From Hippophae tibetana (lineage: Eukaryota > Streptophyta > Magnoliopsida > Rosales > Elaeagnaceae): a stretch of DNA of 64,000 bases. Positions 39,001 through 53,226 of this stretch are shown in pieces. The DNA is taken from NCBI GenBank assembly GCA_037013495.1, contig CM072810.1, positions 39,337,843 through 39,401,842 of the forward strand, read 5' to 3'. The notes under the pieces were generated by a model. That model ran no database searches. It worked only from the letters and a program-made list of their open reading frames with translations, and was not told the DNA's origin. The translations under genes and the position numbers were made by a program. Positions within the stretch are counted from its first letter, which is position 1. Each line of letters starts with the position of its first letter.

Positions 39001-39643
39001 TTTTTTTAATATCCCAAAAAAAGGGTTTCTTATTTTTAAGAAATTTAGGAAATCACACTGCAAGTAGAGCCATTTTCTCTTCATTATTATTAGAGTCATC
39101 TTTTCTAACAATTGGGCCAAAAACATGTTCACTCTCACAACTATCCTTGATGTCTTGAGCGCCAATATCTTTCCCTCCTCGAAAGTAGATTGCTCTCAAC
39201 TTGGGCAAAAGTGATGCAGTTCGAATACTTGCCCAACAAATTCATTTAAGAGTATGTTCGGTGGGCATGTGCATGGACTTAAGCAAGGTAACTTTGGCAT
39301 TAAAATGATAAGGTAGTATAGGAATGATTTTCTCAATCTAATTTTCTTTGCAAATAGGTCCACTAAACTTCTTCAAGGAGTTGATAATGTTTGAAAAACA
39401 TTGAAAGAGTTTGTCCAAAGTTTTTCCCCTTGCATGATATAGTGCTCAAAATTTCAATTCAACTTCATAATTCTAGATTGATTTTAATATTGAAATGCTT
39501 ATATGATTGGTCTCAAAAATCATTCATGTTTTTTTTTGAGGAAGTACAATTTTAAATTCATCATAATAATAATTTTAGATCCCTAATTACCTTTTTTTAA
39601 TATCCCAAAAAAAGGGTTTCTTATTTTTAAGAAATTTAGGAAA
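36092..39643. repeat. Transition block of six monomers
   Basis: The 36092 monomer begins like the first member of the dimer but ends with an unusual tail (cataattgtagattt, gattatatgaatgg, gatcaataatttcc). The 36685 monomer has acttacccaaaag, aaggtcgtatagg and gctaataggtccaccca. 37279, 37870 and 39053 are X-type (cattattattagag, ctcacaactatcc, caacaaattc). 38461 is C-type (gatctcttgacggctaat). The 36092 tail and 36685 have close relatives at 61493-63858. Confidence 0.83.
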
Positions 39644-42596
39644 TCACACTGCAAGTAGAGCCATTTTCTCTTCATTATTATTAGAGTCATCTTTTCTAAC
39701 AATTGGGCCAAAAACATGTTCACTCTCACAACTATCCTTGATGTCTTGAGCGCCAATATCTTTCCCTCCTCGAAAGTAGATTGCTCTCAACTTGGGCAAA
39801 AGTGATGCAGTTCGAATACTTGCCCAACAAATTCATTTAAGAGTATGTTCGGTGGGCATGTGCATGGACTTAAGCAAGGTAACTTTGGCATTAAAATGAT
39901 AAGGTAGTATAGGAATGATTTTCTCAATCTAATTTTCTTTGCAAATAGGTCCACTAAACTTATTCAAGGAGTTGATAATGTTTGAAAAACATTGAAAGAG
40001 TTTGTCCAAAGTTTTTCCCCTTGCATGATATAGTGCTCAAAATTTCAATTCAACTTCATAATTCTAGATTGATTTTAATATTGAAATGCTTATATGATTG
40101 GTCTCAAAAATCATTCATGTTTTTTTTTGAGGAAGTACAATTTTAAATTCATCATAATAATAATTTTAGATCCCTAATTACCTTTTTTTAATATCCCAAA
40201 AAAAGGGTTTCTTATTTTTAAAAAATTTAGGAAATCACACTGCAATTAGAGCCATTTTCTTTTCATTATGATTAGAGTCATCTTTTCTAACAATTGGGCC
40301 AAAAACATGTTCACTCTCACCACTATCCTTGATCTCTTGAGGGATAATTTCTTTCCCTCCTCGAAAGTCGATTGCTCTCAACTTCGGCAAAAGTGATGCA
40401 GTTCGAATACTTGCCAACCAGATTCATTTAAGAGTATGTTCGATGGGCATGTACATGGACTTAAGCAAGGTAACTTTGGCATTAAAATGATAAGGTAGTA
40501 TGGGAATGATTTTCTCAATCTAATTTTCTTTGCAAATAGGTCCACTAAACTTCTTCAAGGAGTTGATAATGTTTGAAAAACATTGAAAGAGTTTGTCCAA
40601 AGTTTTTCCCCTTGCATGATATAGTGCTCAAAATTTCAATTCAACTTCATAATTCTAGATTGATATTAATATTGAAATGCTTATATGAGTGGTCTCAAAA
40701 ATCATTCATGTTTTTTTTTGAGGAAGTACAATTTTAAATTCATCATAATAATAATTTTAGATCCCTAATTACTTTTTTTAATATCCCAAAAAAAGGTTTC
40801 TTATTTTTAAGAAATTTAGGAAATCACACTGCAAGTAGAGCCATTTTCTCTTCATTATTATTAGAGTCATCTTTTCTAACAATTGGGCCAAAAACATGTT
40901 CACTCTCACAACTATCCTTGATGTCTTGAGCGCCAATATCTTTCCCTCCTCGAAAGTAGATTGCTCTCAACTTGGGCAAAAGTGATGCAGTTCGAATACT
41001 TGCCCAACAAATTCATTTAAGAGTATGTTCGGTGGGCATGTGCATGGACTTAAGCAAGGTAACTTTGGCATTAAAATGATAAGGTAGTATAGGAATGATT
41101 TTCTCAATCTAATTTTCTTTGCAAATAGGTCCACTAAACTTCTTCAAGGAGTTGATAATGTTTGAAAAACATTGAAAGAGTTTGTCCAAAGTTTTTCCCC
41201 TTGCATGATATAGTGCTCAAAATTTCAATTCAACTTCATAATTCTAGATTGATTTTAATATTGAAATGCTTATATGATTGGTCTCAAAAATCATTCATGT
41301 TTTTTTTTGAGGAAGTACAATTTTAAATTCATCATAATAATAATTTTAGATCCCTAATTACCTTTTTTTAATATCCCAAAAAAAGGGTTTCTTATTTTTA
41401 AGAAATTTAGGAAATCACACTGCAAGTAGAGCCATTTTCTCTTCATTATTATTAGAGTCATATTTTCTAACAATTGGGCCAAAAACATGTTCACTTTCAC
41501 CACTATCCTTGATCTCTTGACGGCTAATTTCTTTCCCTCCTCGAAAGTCGATTGCTCTCAACTTCGGCAAAAGTGATGCAGTTCGAATACTTGCCAACCA
41601 GATTCATTTAAGAGTATGTTCGGTGGGCATGTACATGGACTTAAGCAAGGTAACTTTGGCATTAAAATGATAAGGTAGTATGGGAATGATTTTCTCAATC
41701 TAATTTTCTTTGCAAATAGGTCCACTAAACTTCTTCAAGGAGTTGATAATGTTTGAAAAAAATTGAAAGACTTTGTCCAAAGTTTCTTCCCGTTGCATGA
41801 TATAGTGCTCAAAATTTCAATTCAACTTTATAATTCTAGATTGATTTTAATATTGAAATGCTTATATGAGTGGTCTCAAAAATCATTCATGTTTTTTTTG
41901 AGGAAGTACAATTTTAAATTCATCATAATAATAATTTTAGATCCCTAATTACCTTTTTTTAATATCCCAAAAAAAGGGTTTCTTATTTTTAAGAAATTTA
42001 GGAAATCACACTGCAAGTAGAGCCATTTTCTCTTCATTATTATTAGAGTCATCTTTTCTAACAATTGGGCCAAAAACATGTTCACTCTCACAACTATCCT
42101 TGATGTCTTGAGCGCCAATATCTTTGCCTCCTCGAAAGTAGATTGCTCTCAACTTGGGCAAAAGTGATGCAGTTCGAATACTTGCCCAACAAATTCATTT
42201 AAGAGTATCTTCGGTGGGCATGTGCATGAACTCAAGCAAGGTAACTTTGGCATTAAAATGATAAGGTAGTATAGGAATGATTTTCTCAATCTAATTTTCT
42301 TTGCAAATAGGTCCACTAAACTTCTTCAAGGAGTTGATAATGTTTGAAAAACATTGAAAGAGTTTGTCCAAAGTTTTTCCCCTTGCATGATATAGTGCTC
42401 AAAATTTCAATTCAACTTCATAATTCTAGATTGATTTTAATATTGAAATGCTTATATGATTGGTCTCAAAAATCATTCATGTTTTTTTTTGAGGAAGTAC
42501 AATTTTAAATTCATCATAATAATAATTTTAGATCCCTAATTACCTTTTTTTAATATCCCAAAAAAAGGGTTTCTTATTTTTAAGAAATTTAGGAAA
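39644..42596. repeat. 2953-bp pentamer X-A-B-C-D, copy 1
   Basis: X (39644): ctcacaactatcc and the private acttattcaagg. A (40235, 589 bp): gagggataatttc, cttttcattatg, gttcgatggg, gatattaatattg. B (40824): gatgtcttgagcgcc, tatatgattgg. C (41415): tcatattttc, gatctcttgacgg, cttcccgttgc. D (42006): tctttgcctcc, gtatcttcgg, gcatgaactcaagc. The following five monomers repeat all of these. Confidence 0.92.
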
Positions 42597-45549
42597 TCAC
42601 ACTGCAAGTAGAGCCATTTTCTCTTCATTATTATTAGAGTCATCTTTTCTAACAATTGGGCCAAAAACATGTTCACTCTCACAACTATCCTTGATGTCTT
42701 GAGCGCCAATATCTTTCCCTCCTCGAAAGTAGATTGCTCTCAACTTGGGCAAAAGTGATGCAGTTCGAATACTTGCCCAACAAATTCATTTAAGAGTATG
42801 TTCGGTGGGCATGTGCATGGACTTAAGCAAGGTAACTTTGGCATTAAAATGATAAGGTAGTATAGGAATGATTTTCTCAATCTAATTTTCTTTGCAAATA
42901 GGTCCACTAAACTTATTCAAGGAGTTGATAATGTTTGAAAAACATTGAAAGAGTTTGTCCAAAGTTTTTCCCCTTGCATGATATAGTGCTCAAAATTTCA
43001 ATTCAACTTCATAATTCTAGATTGATTTTAATATTGAAATGCTTATATGATTGGTCTCAAAAATCATTCATGTTTTTTTTTGAGGAAGTACAATTTTAAA
43101 TTCATCATAATAATAATTTTAGATCCCTAATTACCTTTTTTTAATATCCCAAAAAAAGGGTTTCTTATTTTTAAAAAATTTAGGAAATCACACTGCAATT
43201 AGAGCCATTTTCTTTTCATTATGATTAGAGTCATCTTTTCTAACAATTGGGCCAAAAACATGTTCACTCTCACCACTATCCTTGATCTCTTGAGGGATAA
43301 TTTCTTTCCCTCCTCGAAAGTCGATTGCTCTCAACTTCGGCAAAAGTGATGCAGTTCGAATACTTGCCAACCAGATTCATTTAAGAGTATGTTCGATGGG
43401 CATGTACATGGACTTAAGCAAGGTAACTTTGGCATTAAAATGATAAGGTAGTATGGGAATGATTTTCTCAATCTAATTTTCTTTGCAAATAGGTCCACTA
43501 AACTTCTTCAAGGAGTTGATAATGTTTGAAAAACATTGAAAGAGTTTGTCCAAAGTTTTTCCCCTTGCATGATATAGTGCTCAAAATTTCAATTCAACTT
43601 CATAATTCTAGATTGATATTAATATTGAAATGCTTATATGAGTGGTCTCAAAAATCATTCATGTTTTTTTTTGAGGAAGTACAATTTTAAATTCATCATA
43701 ATAATAATTTTAGATCCCTAATTACTTTTTTTAATATCCCAAAAAAAGGTTTCTTATTTTTAAGAAATTTAGGAAATCACACTGCAAGTAGAGCCATTTT
43801 CTCTTCATTATTATTAGAGTCATCTTTTCTAACAATTGGGCCAAAAACATGTTCACTCTCACAACTATCCTTGATGTCTTGAGCGCCAATATCTTTCCCT
43901 CCTCGAAAGTAGATTGCTCTCAACTTGGGCAAAAGTGATGCAGTTCGAATACTTGCCCAACAAATTCATTTAAGAGTATGTTCGGTGGGCATGTGCATGG
44001 ACTTAAGCAAGGTAACTTTGGCATTAAAATGATAAGGTAGTATAGGAATGATTTTCTCAATCTAATTTTCTTTGCAAATAGGTCCACTAAACTTCTTCAA
44101 GGAGTTGATAATGTTTGAAAAACATTGAAAGAGTTTGTCCAAAGTTTTTCCCCTTGCATGATATAGTGCTCAAAATTTCAATTCAACTTCATAATTCTAG
44201 ATTGATTTTAATATTGAAATGCTTATATGATTGGTCTCAAAAATCATTCATGTTTTTTTTTGAGGAAGTACAATTTTAAATTCATCATAATAATAATTTT
44301 AGATCCCTAATTACCTTTTTTTAATATCCCAAAAAAAGGGTTTCTTATTTTTAAGAAATTTAGGAAATCACACTGCAAGTAGAGCCATTTTCTCTTCATT
44401 ATTATTAGAGTCATATTTTCTAACAATTGGGCCAAAAACATGTTCACTTTCACCACTATCCTTGATCTCTTGACGGCTAATTTCTTTCCCTCCTCGAAAG
44501 TCGATTGCTCTCAACTTCGGCAAAAGTGATGCAGTTCGAATACTTGCCAACCAGATTCATTTAAGAGTATGTTCGGTGGGCATGTACATGGACTTAAGCA
44601 AGGTAACTTTGGCATTAAAATGATAAGGTAGTATGGGAATGATTTTCTCAATCTAATTTTCTTTGCAAATAGGTCCACTAAACTTCTTCAAGGAGTTGAT
44701 AATGTTTGAAAAAAATTGAAAGACTTTGTCCAAAGTTTCTTCCCGTTGCATGATATAGTGCTCAAAATTTCAATTCAACTTTATAATTCTAGATTGATTT
44801 TAATATTGAAATGCTTATATGAGTGGTCTCAAAAATCATTCATGTTTTTTTTGAGGAAGTACAATTTTAAATTCATCATAATAATAATTTTAGATCCCTA
44901 ATTACCTTTTTTTAATATCCCAAAAAAAGGGTTTCTTATTTTTAAGAAATTTAGGAAATCACACTGCAAGTAGAGCCATTTTCTCTTCATTATTATTAGA
45001 GTCATCTTTTCTAACAATTGGGCCAAAAACATGTTCACTCTCACAACTATCCTTGATGTCTTGAGCGCCAATATCTTTGCCTCCTCGAAAGTAGATTGCT
45101 CTCAACTTGGGCAAAAGTGATGCAGTTCGAATACTTGCCCAACAAATTCATTTAAGAGTATCTTCGGTGGGCATGTGCATGAACTCAAGCAAGGTAACTT
45201 TGGCATTAAAATGATAAGGTAGTATAGGAATGATTTTCTCAATCTAATTTTCTTTGCAAATAGGTCCACTAAACTTCTTCAAGGAGTTGATAATGTTTGA
45301 AAAACATTGAAAGAGTTTGTCCAAAGTTTTTCCCCTTGCATGATATAGTGCTCAAAATTTCAATTCAACTTCATAATTCTAGATTGATTTTAATATTGAA
45401 ATGCTTATATGATTGGTCTCAAAAATCATTCATGTTTTTTTTTGAGGAAGTACAATTTTAAATTCATCATAATAATAATTTTAGATCCCTAATTACCTTT
45501 TTTTAATATCCCAAAAAAAGGGTTTCTTATTTTTAAAAAATTTAGGAAA
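42597..45549. repeat. 2953-bp pentamer X-A-B-C-D, copy 2
   Basis: Same five monomers in the same order as 39644-42596. Private variants are shared, including acttattcaagg in X, caattagagcc in A, and gcatgaactcaagc in D. I saw no difference by eye. This is either a very recent duplication or a repeat copied during assembly. Confidence 0.92.
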
Positions 45550-47911
45550 TCACACTGCAAGTAGAGCCATTTTCTTTTCATTATGATTAGAGTCATCTTT
45601 TCTAACAATTGGGCCAAAAACATGTTCACTCTCACCACTATCCTTGATCTCTTGAGGGATAATTTCTTTCCCTCCTCGAAAGTCGATTGCTCTCAACTTC
45701 GGCAAAAGTGATGCAGTTCGAATACTTGCCAACCAGATTCATTTAAGAGTATGTTCGATGGGCATGTACATGGACTTAAGCAAGATAACTTTGGCATTAA
45801 AATGATAAGGTAGTATGGGAATGATTTTCTCAATCTAATTTTCTTTGCAAATAGGTCCACTAAACTTCTTCAAGGAGTTGATAATGTTTGAAAAACATTG
45901 AAAGAGTTTGTCCAAAGTTTTTCCCCTTGCATGATATAGTGCTCAAAATTTCAATTCAACTTCATAATTCTAGATTGATATTAATATTGAAATGCTTATA
46001 TGAGTGGTCTCAAAAATCATTCATGTTTTTTTTTGAGGAAGTACAATTTTAAATTCATCATAATAATAATTTTAGATCCCTAATTACTTTTTTTAATATC
46101 CCAAAAAAAGGTTTCTTATTTTTAAGAAATTTAGGAAATCACACTGCAAGTAGAGCCATTTTCTCTTCATTATTATTAGAGTCATCTTTTCTAACAATTG
46201 GGCCAAAAACATGTTCACTCTCACAACTATCCTTGATGTCTTGAGCGCCAATATCTTTCCCTCCTCGAAAGTAGATTGCTCTCAACTTGGGCAAAAGTGA
46301 TGCAGTTCGAATACTTGCCCAACAAATTCATTTAAGAGTATGTTCGGTGGGCATGTGCATGGACTTAAGCAAGGTAACTTTGGCATTAAAATGATAAGGT
46401 AGTATAGGAATGATTTTCTCAATCTAATTTTCTTTGCAAATAGGTCCACTAAACTTCTTCAAGGAGTTGATAATGTTTGAAAAACTTTGAAAGAGTTTGT
46501 CCAAAGTTTTTCCCCTTGCATGATATAGTGCTCAAAATTTCAATTCAACTTCATAATTCTAGATTGATTTTAATATTGAAATGCTTATATGATTGGTCTC
46601 AAAAATCATTCATGTTTTTTTTTGAGGAAGTACAATTTTAAATTCATCATAATAATAATTTTAGATCCCTAATTACCTTTTTTTAATATCCCAAAAAAAG
46701 GGTTTCTTATTTTTAAGAAATTTAGGAAATCACACTGCAAGTAGAGCCATTTTCTCTTCATTATTATTAGAGTCATATTTTCTAACAATTGGGCCAAAAA
46801 CATGTTCACTTTCACCACTATCCTTGATCTCTTGACGGCTAATTTCTTTCCCTCCTCGAAAGTCGATTGCTCTCAACTTCGGCAAAAGTGATGCAGTTCG
46901 AATACTTGCCAACCAGATTCATTTAAGAGTATGTTCGGTGGGCATGTACATGGACTTAAGCAAGGTAACTTTGGCATTAAAATGATAAGGTAGTATGGGA
47001 ATGATTTTCTCAATCTAATTTTCTTTGCAAATAGGTCCACTAAACTTCTTCAAGGAGTTGATAATGTTTGAAAAAAATTGAAAGACTTTGTCCAAAGTTT
47101 CTTCCCGTTGCATGATATAGTGCTCAAAATTTCAATTCAACTTTATAATTCTAGATTGATTTTAATATTGAAATGCTTATATGAGTGGTCTCAAAAATCA
47201 TTCATGTTTTTTTTGAGGAAGTACAATTTTAAATTCATCATAATAATAATTTTAGATCCCTAATTACCTTTTTTTAATATCCCAAAAAAAGGGTTTCTTA
47301 TTTTTAAGAAATTTAGGAAATCACACTGCAAGTAGAGCCATTTTCTCTTCATTATTATTAGAGTCATCTTTTCTAACAATTGGGCCAAAAACATGTTCAC
47401 TCTCACAACTATCCTTGATGTCTTGAGCGCCAATATCTTTGCCTCCTCGAAAGTAGATTGCTCTCAACTTGGGCAAAAGTGATGCAGTTCGAATACTTGC
47501 CCAACAAATTAATTTAAGAGTATCTTCGGTGGGCATGTGCATGAACTCAAGCAAGGTAACTTTGGCATTAAAATGATAAGGTAGTATAGGAATGATTTTC
47601 TCAATCTAATTTTCTTTGCAAATAGGTCCACTAAACTTCTTCAAGGAGTTGATAATGTTTGAAAAACATTGAAAGAGTTTGTCCAAAGTTTTTCCCCTTG
47701 CATGATATAGTGCTCAAAATTTCAATTCAACTTCATAATTCTAGATTGATTTTAATATTGAAATGCTTATATGATTGGTCTCAAAAATCATTCATGTTTT
47801 TTTTTGAGGAAGTACAATTTTAAATTCATCATAATAATAATTTTAGATCCCTAATTACCTTTTTTTAATATCCCAAAAAAAGGGTTTCTTATTTTTAAAA
47901 AATTTAGGAAA
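45550..47911. repeat. 2362-bp tetramer A-B-C-D
   Basis: A (45550), B (46139), C (46730), D (47321). X is absent. From here on A carries caagtagagcc and caagataac in place of caattagagcc and caaggtaac, and B carries gaaaaactttg in place of gaaaaacattg. These variants mark the ABCD series as a separate lineage from the pentamers on the left. The D copy has a private aattaatttaag, seen again only at 59130. Confidence 0.9.
47291..47745 (-). pseudogene. Gag-like relic in a D monomer (frame open across the first shared TGA)
   Basis: Second exemplar of the copia gag-like relic. In this D monomer the plus-strand change aattcatttaag to aattaatttaag removes the usual TGA after PTEDTLK. One minus-strand frame then stays open from the AKVT block through CWASIRTAS, KDIGAQDIKDSCESE, KDDSNNNEE and KMALLAV to the shared TGA at 47321-47323, followed by FPKFLKNKKP. 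Upstream there is the common TAG (ctcaatctaat on the plus strand), and one T is missing in the gtttttcccc run, which puts the GE-x-L segment out of frame. The change looks like a chance reversal. I see no start signal or promoter and no sign of a functional protein. The same change recurs at 59130. Confidence 0.7.
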
Positions 47912-50864
47912 TCACACTGCAAGTAGAGCCATTTTCTTTTCATTATGATTAGAGTCATCTTTTCTAACAATTGGGCCAAAAACATGTTCACTCTCACCAC
48001 TATCCTTGATCTCTTGAGGGATAATTTCTTTCCCTCCTCGAAAGTCGATTGCTCTCAACTTCGGCAAAAGTGATGCAGTTCGAATACTTGCCAACCAGAT
48101 TCATTTAAGAGTATGTTCGATGGGCATGTACATGGACTTAAGCAAGATAACTTTGGCATTAAAATGATAAGGTAGTATGGGAATGATTTTCTCAATCTAA
48201 TTTTCTTTGCAAATAGGTCCACTAAACTTCTTCAAGGAGTTGATAATGTTTGAAAAACATTGAAAGAGTTTGTCCAAAGTTTTTCCCCTTGCATGATATA
48301 GTGCTCAAAATTTCAATTCAACTTCATAATTCTAGATTGATTTTAATATTGAAATGCTTATATGATTGGTCTCAAAAATCATTCATGTTTTTTTTTGAGG
48401 AAGTACAATTTTAAATTCATCATAATAATAATTTTAGATCCCTAATTACCTTTTTTTAATATCCCAAAAAAAGGGTTTCTTATTTTTAAAAAATTTAGGA
48501 AATCACACTGCAAGTAGAGCCATTTTCTTTTCATTATGATTAGAGTCATCTTTTCTAACAATTGGGCCAAAAACATGTTCACTCTCACCACTATCCTTGA
48601 TCTCTTGAGGGATAATTTCTTTCCCTCCTCGAAAGTCGATTGCTCTCAACTTCGGCAAAAGTGATGCAGTTCGAATACTTGCCAACCAGATTCATTTAAG
48701 AGTATGTTCGATGGGCATGTACATGGACTTAAGCAAGATAACTTTGGCATTAAAATGATAAGGTAGTATGGGAATGATTTTCTCAATCTAATTTTCTTTG
48801 CAAATAGGTCCACTAAACTTCTTCAAGGAGTTGATAATGTTTGAAAAACATTGAAAGAGTTTGTCCAAAGTTTTTCCCCTTGCATGATATAGTGCTCAAA
48901 ATTTCAATTCAACTTCATAATTCTAGATTGATATTAATATTGAAATGCTTATATGAGTGGTCTCAAAAATCATTCATGTTTTTTTTTGAGGAAGTACAAT
49001 TTTAAATTCATCATAATAATAATTTTAGATCCCTAATTACTTTTTTTAATATCCCAAAAAAAGGTTTCTTATTTTTAAGAAATTTAGGAAATCACACTGC
49101 AAGTAGAGCCATTTTCTCTTCATTATTATTAGAGTCATCTTTTCTAACAATTGGGCCAAAAACATGTTCACTCTCACAACTATCCTTGATGTCTTGAGCG
49201 CCAATATCTTTCCCTCCTCGAAAGTAGATTGCTCTCAACTTGGGCAAAAGTGATGCAGTTCGAATACTTGCCCAACAAATTCATTTAAGAGTATGTTCGG
49301 TGGGCATGTGCATGGACTTAAGCAAGGTAACTTTGGCATTAAAATGATAAGGTAGTATAGGAATGATTTTCTCAATCTAATTTTCTTTGCAAATAGGTCC
49401 ACTAAACTTCTTCAAGGAGTTGATAATGTTTGAAAAACTTTGAAAGAGTTTGTCCAAAGTTTTTCCCCTTGCATGATATAGTGCTCAAAATTTCAATTCA
49501 ACTTCATAATTCTAGATTGATTTTAATATTGAAATGCTTATATGATTGGTCTCAAAAATCATTCATGTTTTTTTTTGAGGAAGTACAATTTTAAATTCAT
49601 CATAATAATAATTTTAGATCCCTAATTACCTTTTTTTAATATCCCAAAAAAAGGGTTTCTTATTTTTAAGAAATTTAGGAAATCACACTGCAAGTAGAGC
49701 CATTTTCTCTTCATTATTATTAGAGTCATATTTTCTAACAATTGGGCCAAAAACATGTTCACTTTCACCACTATCCTTGATCTCTTGACGGCTAATTTCT
49801 TTCCCTCCTCGAAAGTCGATTGCTCTCAACTTCGGCAAAAGTGATGCAGTTCGAATACTTGCCAACCAGATTCATTTAAGAGTATGTTCGGTGGGCATGT
49901 ACATGGACTTAAGCAAGGTAACTTTGGCATTAAAATGATAAGGTAGTATGGGAATGATTTTCTCAATCTAATTTTCTTTGCAAATAGGTCCACTAAACTT
50001 CTTCAAGGAGTTGATAATGTTTGAAAAAAATTGAAAGACTTTGTCCAAAGTTTCTTCCCGTTGCATGATATAGTGCTCAAAATTTCAATTCAACTTTATA
50101 ATTCTAGATTGATTTTAATATTGAAATGCTTATATGAGTGGTCTCAAAAATCATTCATGTTTTTTTTGAGGAAGTACAATTTTAAATTCATCATAATAAT
50201 AATTTTAGATCCCTAATTACCTTTTTTTAATATCCCAAAAAAAGGGTTTCTTATTTTTAAGAAATTTAGGAAATCACACTGCAAGTAGAGCCATTTTCTC
50301 TTCATTATTATTAGAGCAATCTTTTCTAACAATTGGGCCAAAAACATGTTCACTCTCACAACTATCCTTGATGTCTTGAGCGCCAATATCTTTGCCTCCT
50401 CGAAAGTAGATTGCTCTCAACTTGGGCAAAAGTGATGCAGTTCGAATACTTGCCCAACAAATTCATTTAAGAGTATCTTCGGTGGGCATGTGCATGAACT
50501 CAAGCAAGGTAACTTTGGCATTAAAATGATAAGGTAGTATAGGAATGATTTTCTCAATCTAATTTTCTTTGCAAATAGGTCCACTAAACTTCTTCAAGGA
50601 GTTGATAATGTTTGAAAAACATTGAAAGAGTTTGTCCAAAGTTTTTCCCCTTGCATGATATAGTGCTCAAAATTTCAATTCAACTTCATAATTCTAGATT
50701 GATTTTAATATTGAAATGCTTATATGATTGGTCTCAAAAATCATTCATGTTTTTTTTTGAGGAAGTACAATTTTAAATTCATCATAATAATAATTTTAGA
50801 TCCCTAATTACCTTTTTTTAATATCCCAAAAAAAGGGTTTCTTATTTTTAAAAAATTTAGGAAA
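47912..50864. repeat. 2953-bp pentamer A1-A-B-C-D with chimeric A1
   Basis: A1 (47912) has the A head (cttttcattatg, gagggataatttc, gttcgatggg, caagataac) but the X/B/D tail (gattttaatattg, tatatgattgg) and is 591 bp, against 589 bp for A. It is followed by a normal A (48503), B (49092), C (49683) and D (50274, with the private attagagcaatc). A1 sits exactly where X lies in the pentamers at 39644-45549, so it looks like X with its 5' part replaced by A sequence. Confidence 0.87.
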
Positions 50865-53226
50865 TCACACTGCAAGTAGAGCCATTTTCTTTTCATTATG
50901 ATTAGAGTCATCTTTTCTAACAATTGGGCCAAAAACATGTTCACTCTCACCACTATCCTTGATCTCTTGAGGGATAATTTCTTTCCCTCCTCGAAAGTCG
51001 ATTGCTCTCAACTTCGGCAAAAGTGATGCAGTTCGAATACTTGCCAACCAGATTCATTTAAGAGTATGTTCGATGGGCATGTACATGGACTTAAGCAAGA
51101 TAACTTTGGCATTAAAATGATAAGGTAGTATGGGAATGATTTTCTCAATCTAATTTTCTTTGCAAATAGGTCCACTAAACTTCTTCAAGGAGTTGATAAT
51201 GTTTGAAAAACATTGAAAGAGTTTGTCCAAAGTTTTTCCCCTTGCATGATATAGTGCTCAAAATTTCAATTCAACTTCATAATTCTAGATTGATATTAAT
51301 ATTGAAATGCTTATATGAGTGGTCTCAAAAATCATTCATGTTTTTTTTTGAGGAAGTACAATTTTAAATTCATCATAATAATAATTTTAGATCCCTAATT
51401 ACTTTTTTTAATATCCCAAAAAAAGGTTTCTTATTTTTAAGAAATTTAGGAAATCACACTGCAAGTAGAGCCATTTTCTCTTCATTATTATTAGAGTCAT
51501 CTTTTCTAACAATTGGGCCAAAAACATGTTCACTCTCACAACTATCCTTGATGTCTTGAGCGCCAATATCTTTCCCTCCTCGAAAGTAGATTGCTCTCAA
51601 CTTGGGCAAAAGTGATGCAGTTCGAATACTTGCCCAACAAATTCATTTAAGAGTATGTTCGGTGGGCATGTGCATGGACTTAAGCAAGGTAACTTTGGCA
51701 TTAAAATGATAAGGTAGTATAGGAATGATTTTCTCAATCTAATTTTCTTTGCAAATAGGTCCACTAAACTTCTTCAAGGAGTTGATAATGTTTGAAAAAC
51801 TTTGAAAGAGTTTGTCCAAAGTTTTTCCCCTTGCATGATATAGTGCTCAAAATTTCAATTCAACTTCATAATTCTAGATTGATTTTAATATTGAAATGCT
51901 TATATGATTGGTCTCAAAAATCATTCATGTTTTTTTTTGAGGAAGTACAATTTTAAATTCATCATAATAATAATTTTAGATCCCTAATTACCTTTTTTTA
52001 ATATCCCAAAAAAAGGGTTTCTTATTTTTAAGAAATTTAGGAAATCACACTGCAAGTAGAGCCATTTTCTCTTCATTATTATTAGAGTCATATTTTCTAA
52101 CAATTGGGCCAAAAACATGTTCACTTTCACCACTATCCTTGATCTCTTGACGGCTAATTTCTTTCCCTCCTCGAAAGTCGATTGCTCTCAACTTCGGCAA
52201 AAGTGATGCAGTTCGAATACTTGCCAACCAGATTCATTTAAGAGTATGTTCGGTGGGCATGTACATGGACTTAAGCAAGGTAACTTTGGCATTAAAATGA
52301 TAAGGTAGTATGGGAATGATTTTCTCAATCTAATTTTCTTTGCAAATAGGTCCACTAAACTTCTTCAAGGAGTTGATAATGTTTGAAAAAAATTGAAAGA
52401 CTTTGTCCAAAGTTTCTTCCCGTTGCATGATATAGTGCTCAAAATTTCAATTCAACTTTATAATTCTAGATTGATTTTAATATTGAAATGCTTATATGAG
52501 TGGTCTCAAAAATCATTCATGTTTTTTTTGAGGAAGTACAATTTTAAATTCATCATAATAATAATTTTAGATCCCTAATTACCTTTTTTTAATATCCCAA
52601 AAAAAGGGTTTCTTATTTTTAAGAAATTTAGGAAATCACACTGCAAGTAGAGCCATTTTCTCTTCATTATTATTAGAGCAATCTTTTCTAACAATTGGGC
52701 CAAAAACATGTTCACTCTCACAACTATCCTTGATGTCTTGAGCGCCAATATCTTTGCCTCCTCGAAAGTAGATTGCTCTCAACTTGGGCAAAAGTGATGC
52801 AGTTCGAATACTTGCCCAACAAATTCATTTAAGAGTATCTTCGGTGGGCATGTGCATGAACTCAAGCAAGGTAACTTTGGCATTAAAATGATAAGGTAGT
52901 ATAGGAATGATTTTCTCAATCTAATTTTCTTTGCAAATAGGTCCACTAAACTTCTTCAAGGAGTTGATAATGTTTGAAAAACATTGAAAGAGTTGGTCCA
53001 AAGTTTTTCCCCTTGCATGATATAGTGCTCAAAATTTCAATTCAACTTCATAATTCTAGATTGATTTTAATATTGAAATGCTTATATGATTGGTCTCAAA
53101 AATCATTCATGTTTTTTTTTGAGGAAGTACAATTTTAAATTCATCATAATAATAATTTTAGATCCCTAATTACCTTTTTTTAATATCCCAAAAAAAGGGT
53201 TTCTTATTTTTAAAAAATTTAGGAAA
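50865..53226. repeat. 2362-bp tetramer A-B-C-D
   Basis: A (50865), B (51454), C (52045), D (52636). The D monomer shares the private attagagcaatc with the preceding D at 50274, which points to a local duplication of the whole tetramer. This D also has its own agttggtcc change near 52994. Confidence 0.9.

Noticed and set aside
47291-47745. Gag frame regained in the 47321 and 59130 D monomers as a working gene
   Set aside because: Only one of several stops is removed. The TAG, the terminal TGA and the frameshift in the T run remain, and there is no promoter evidence.
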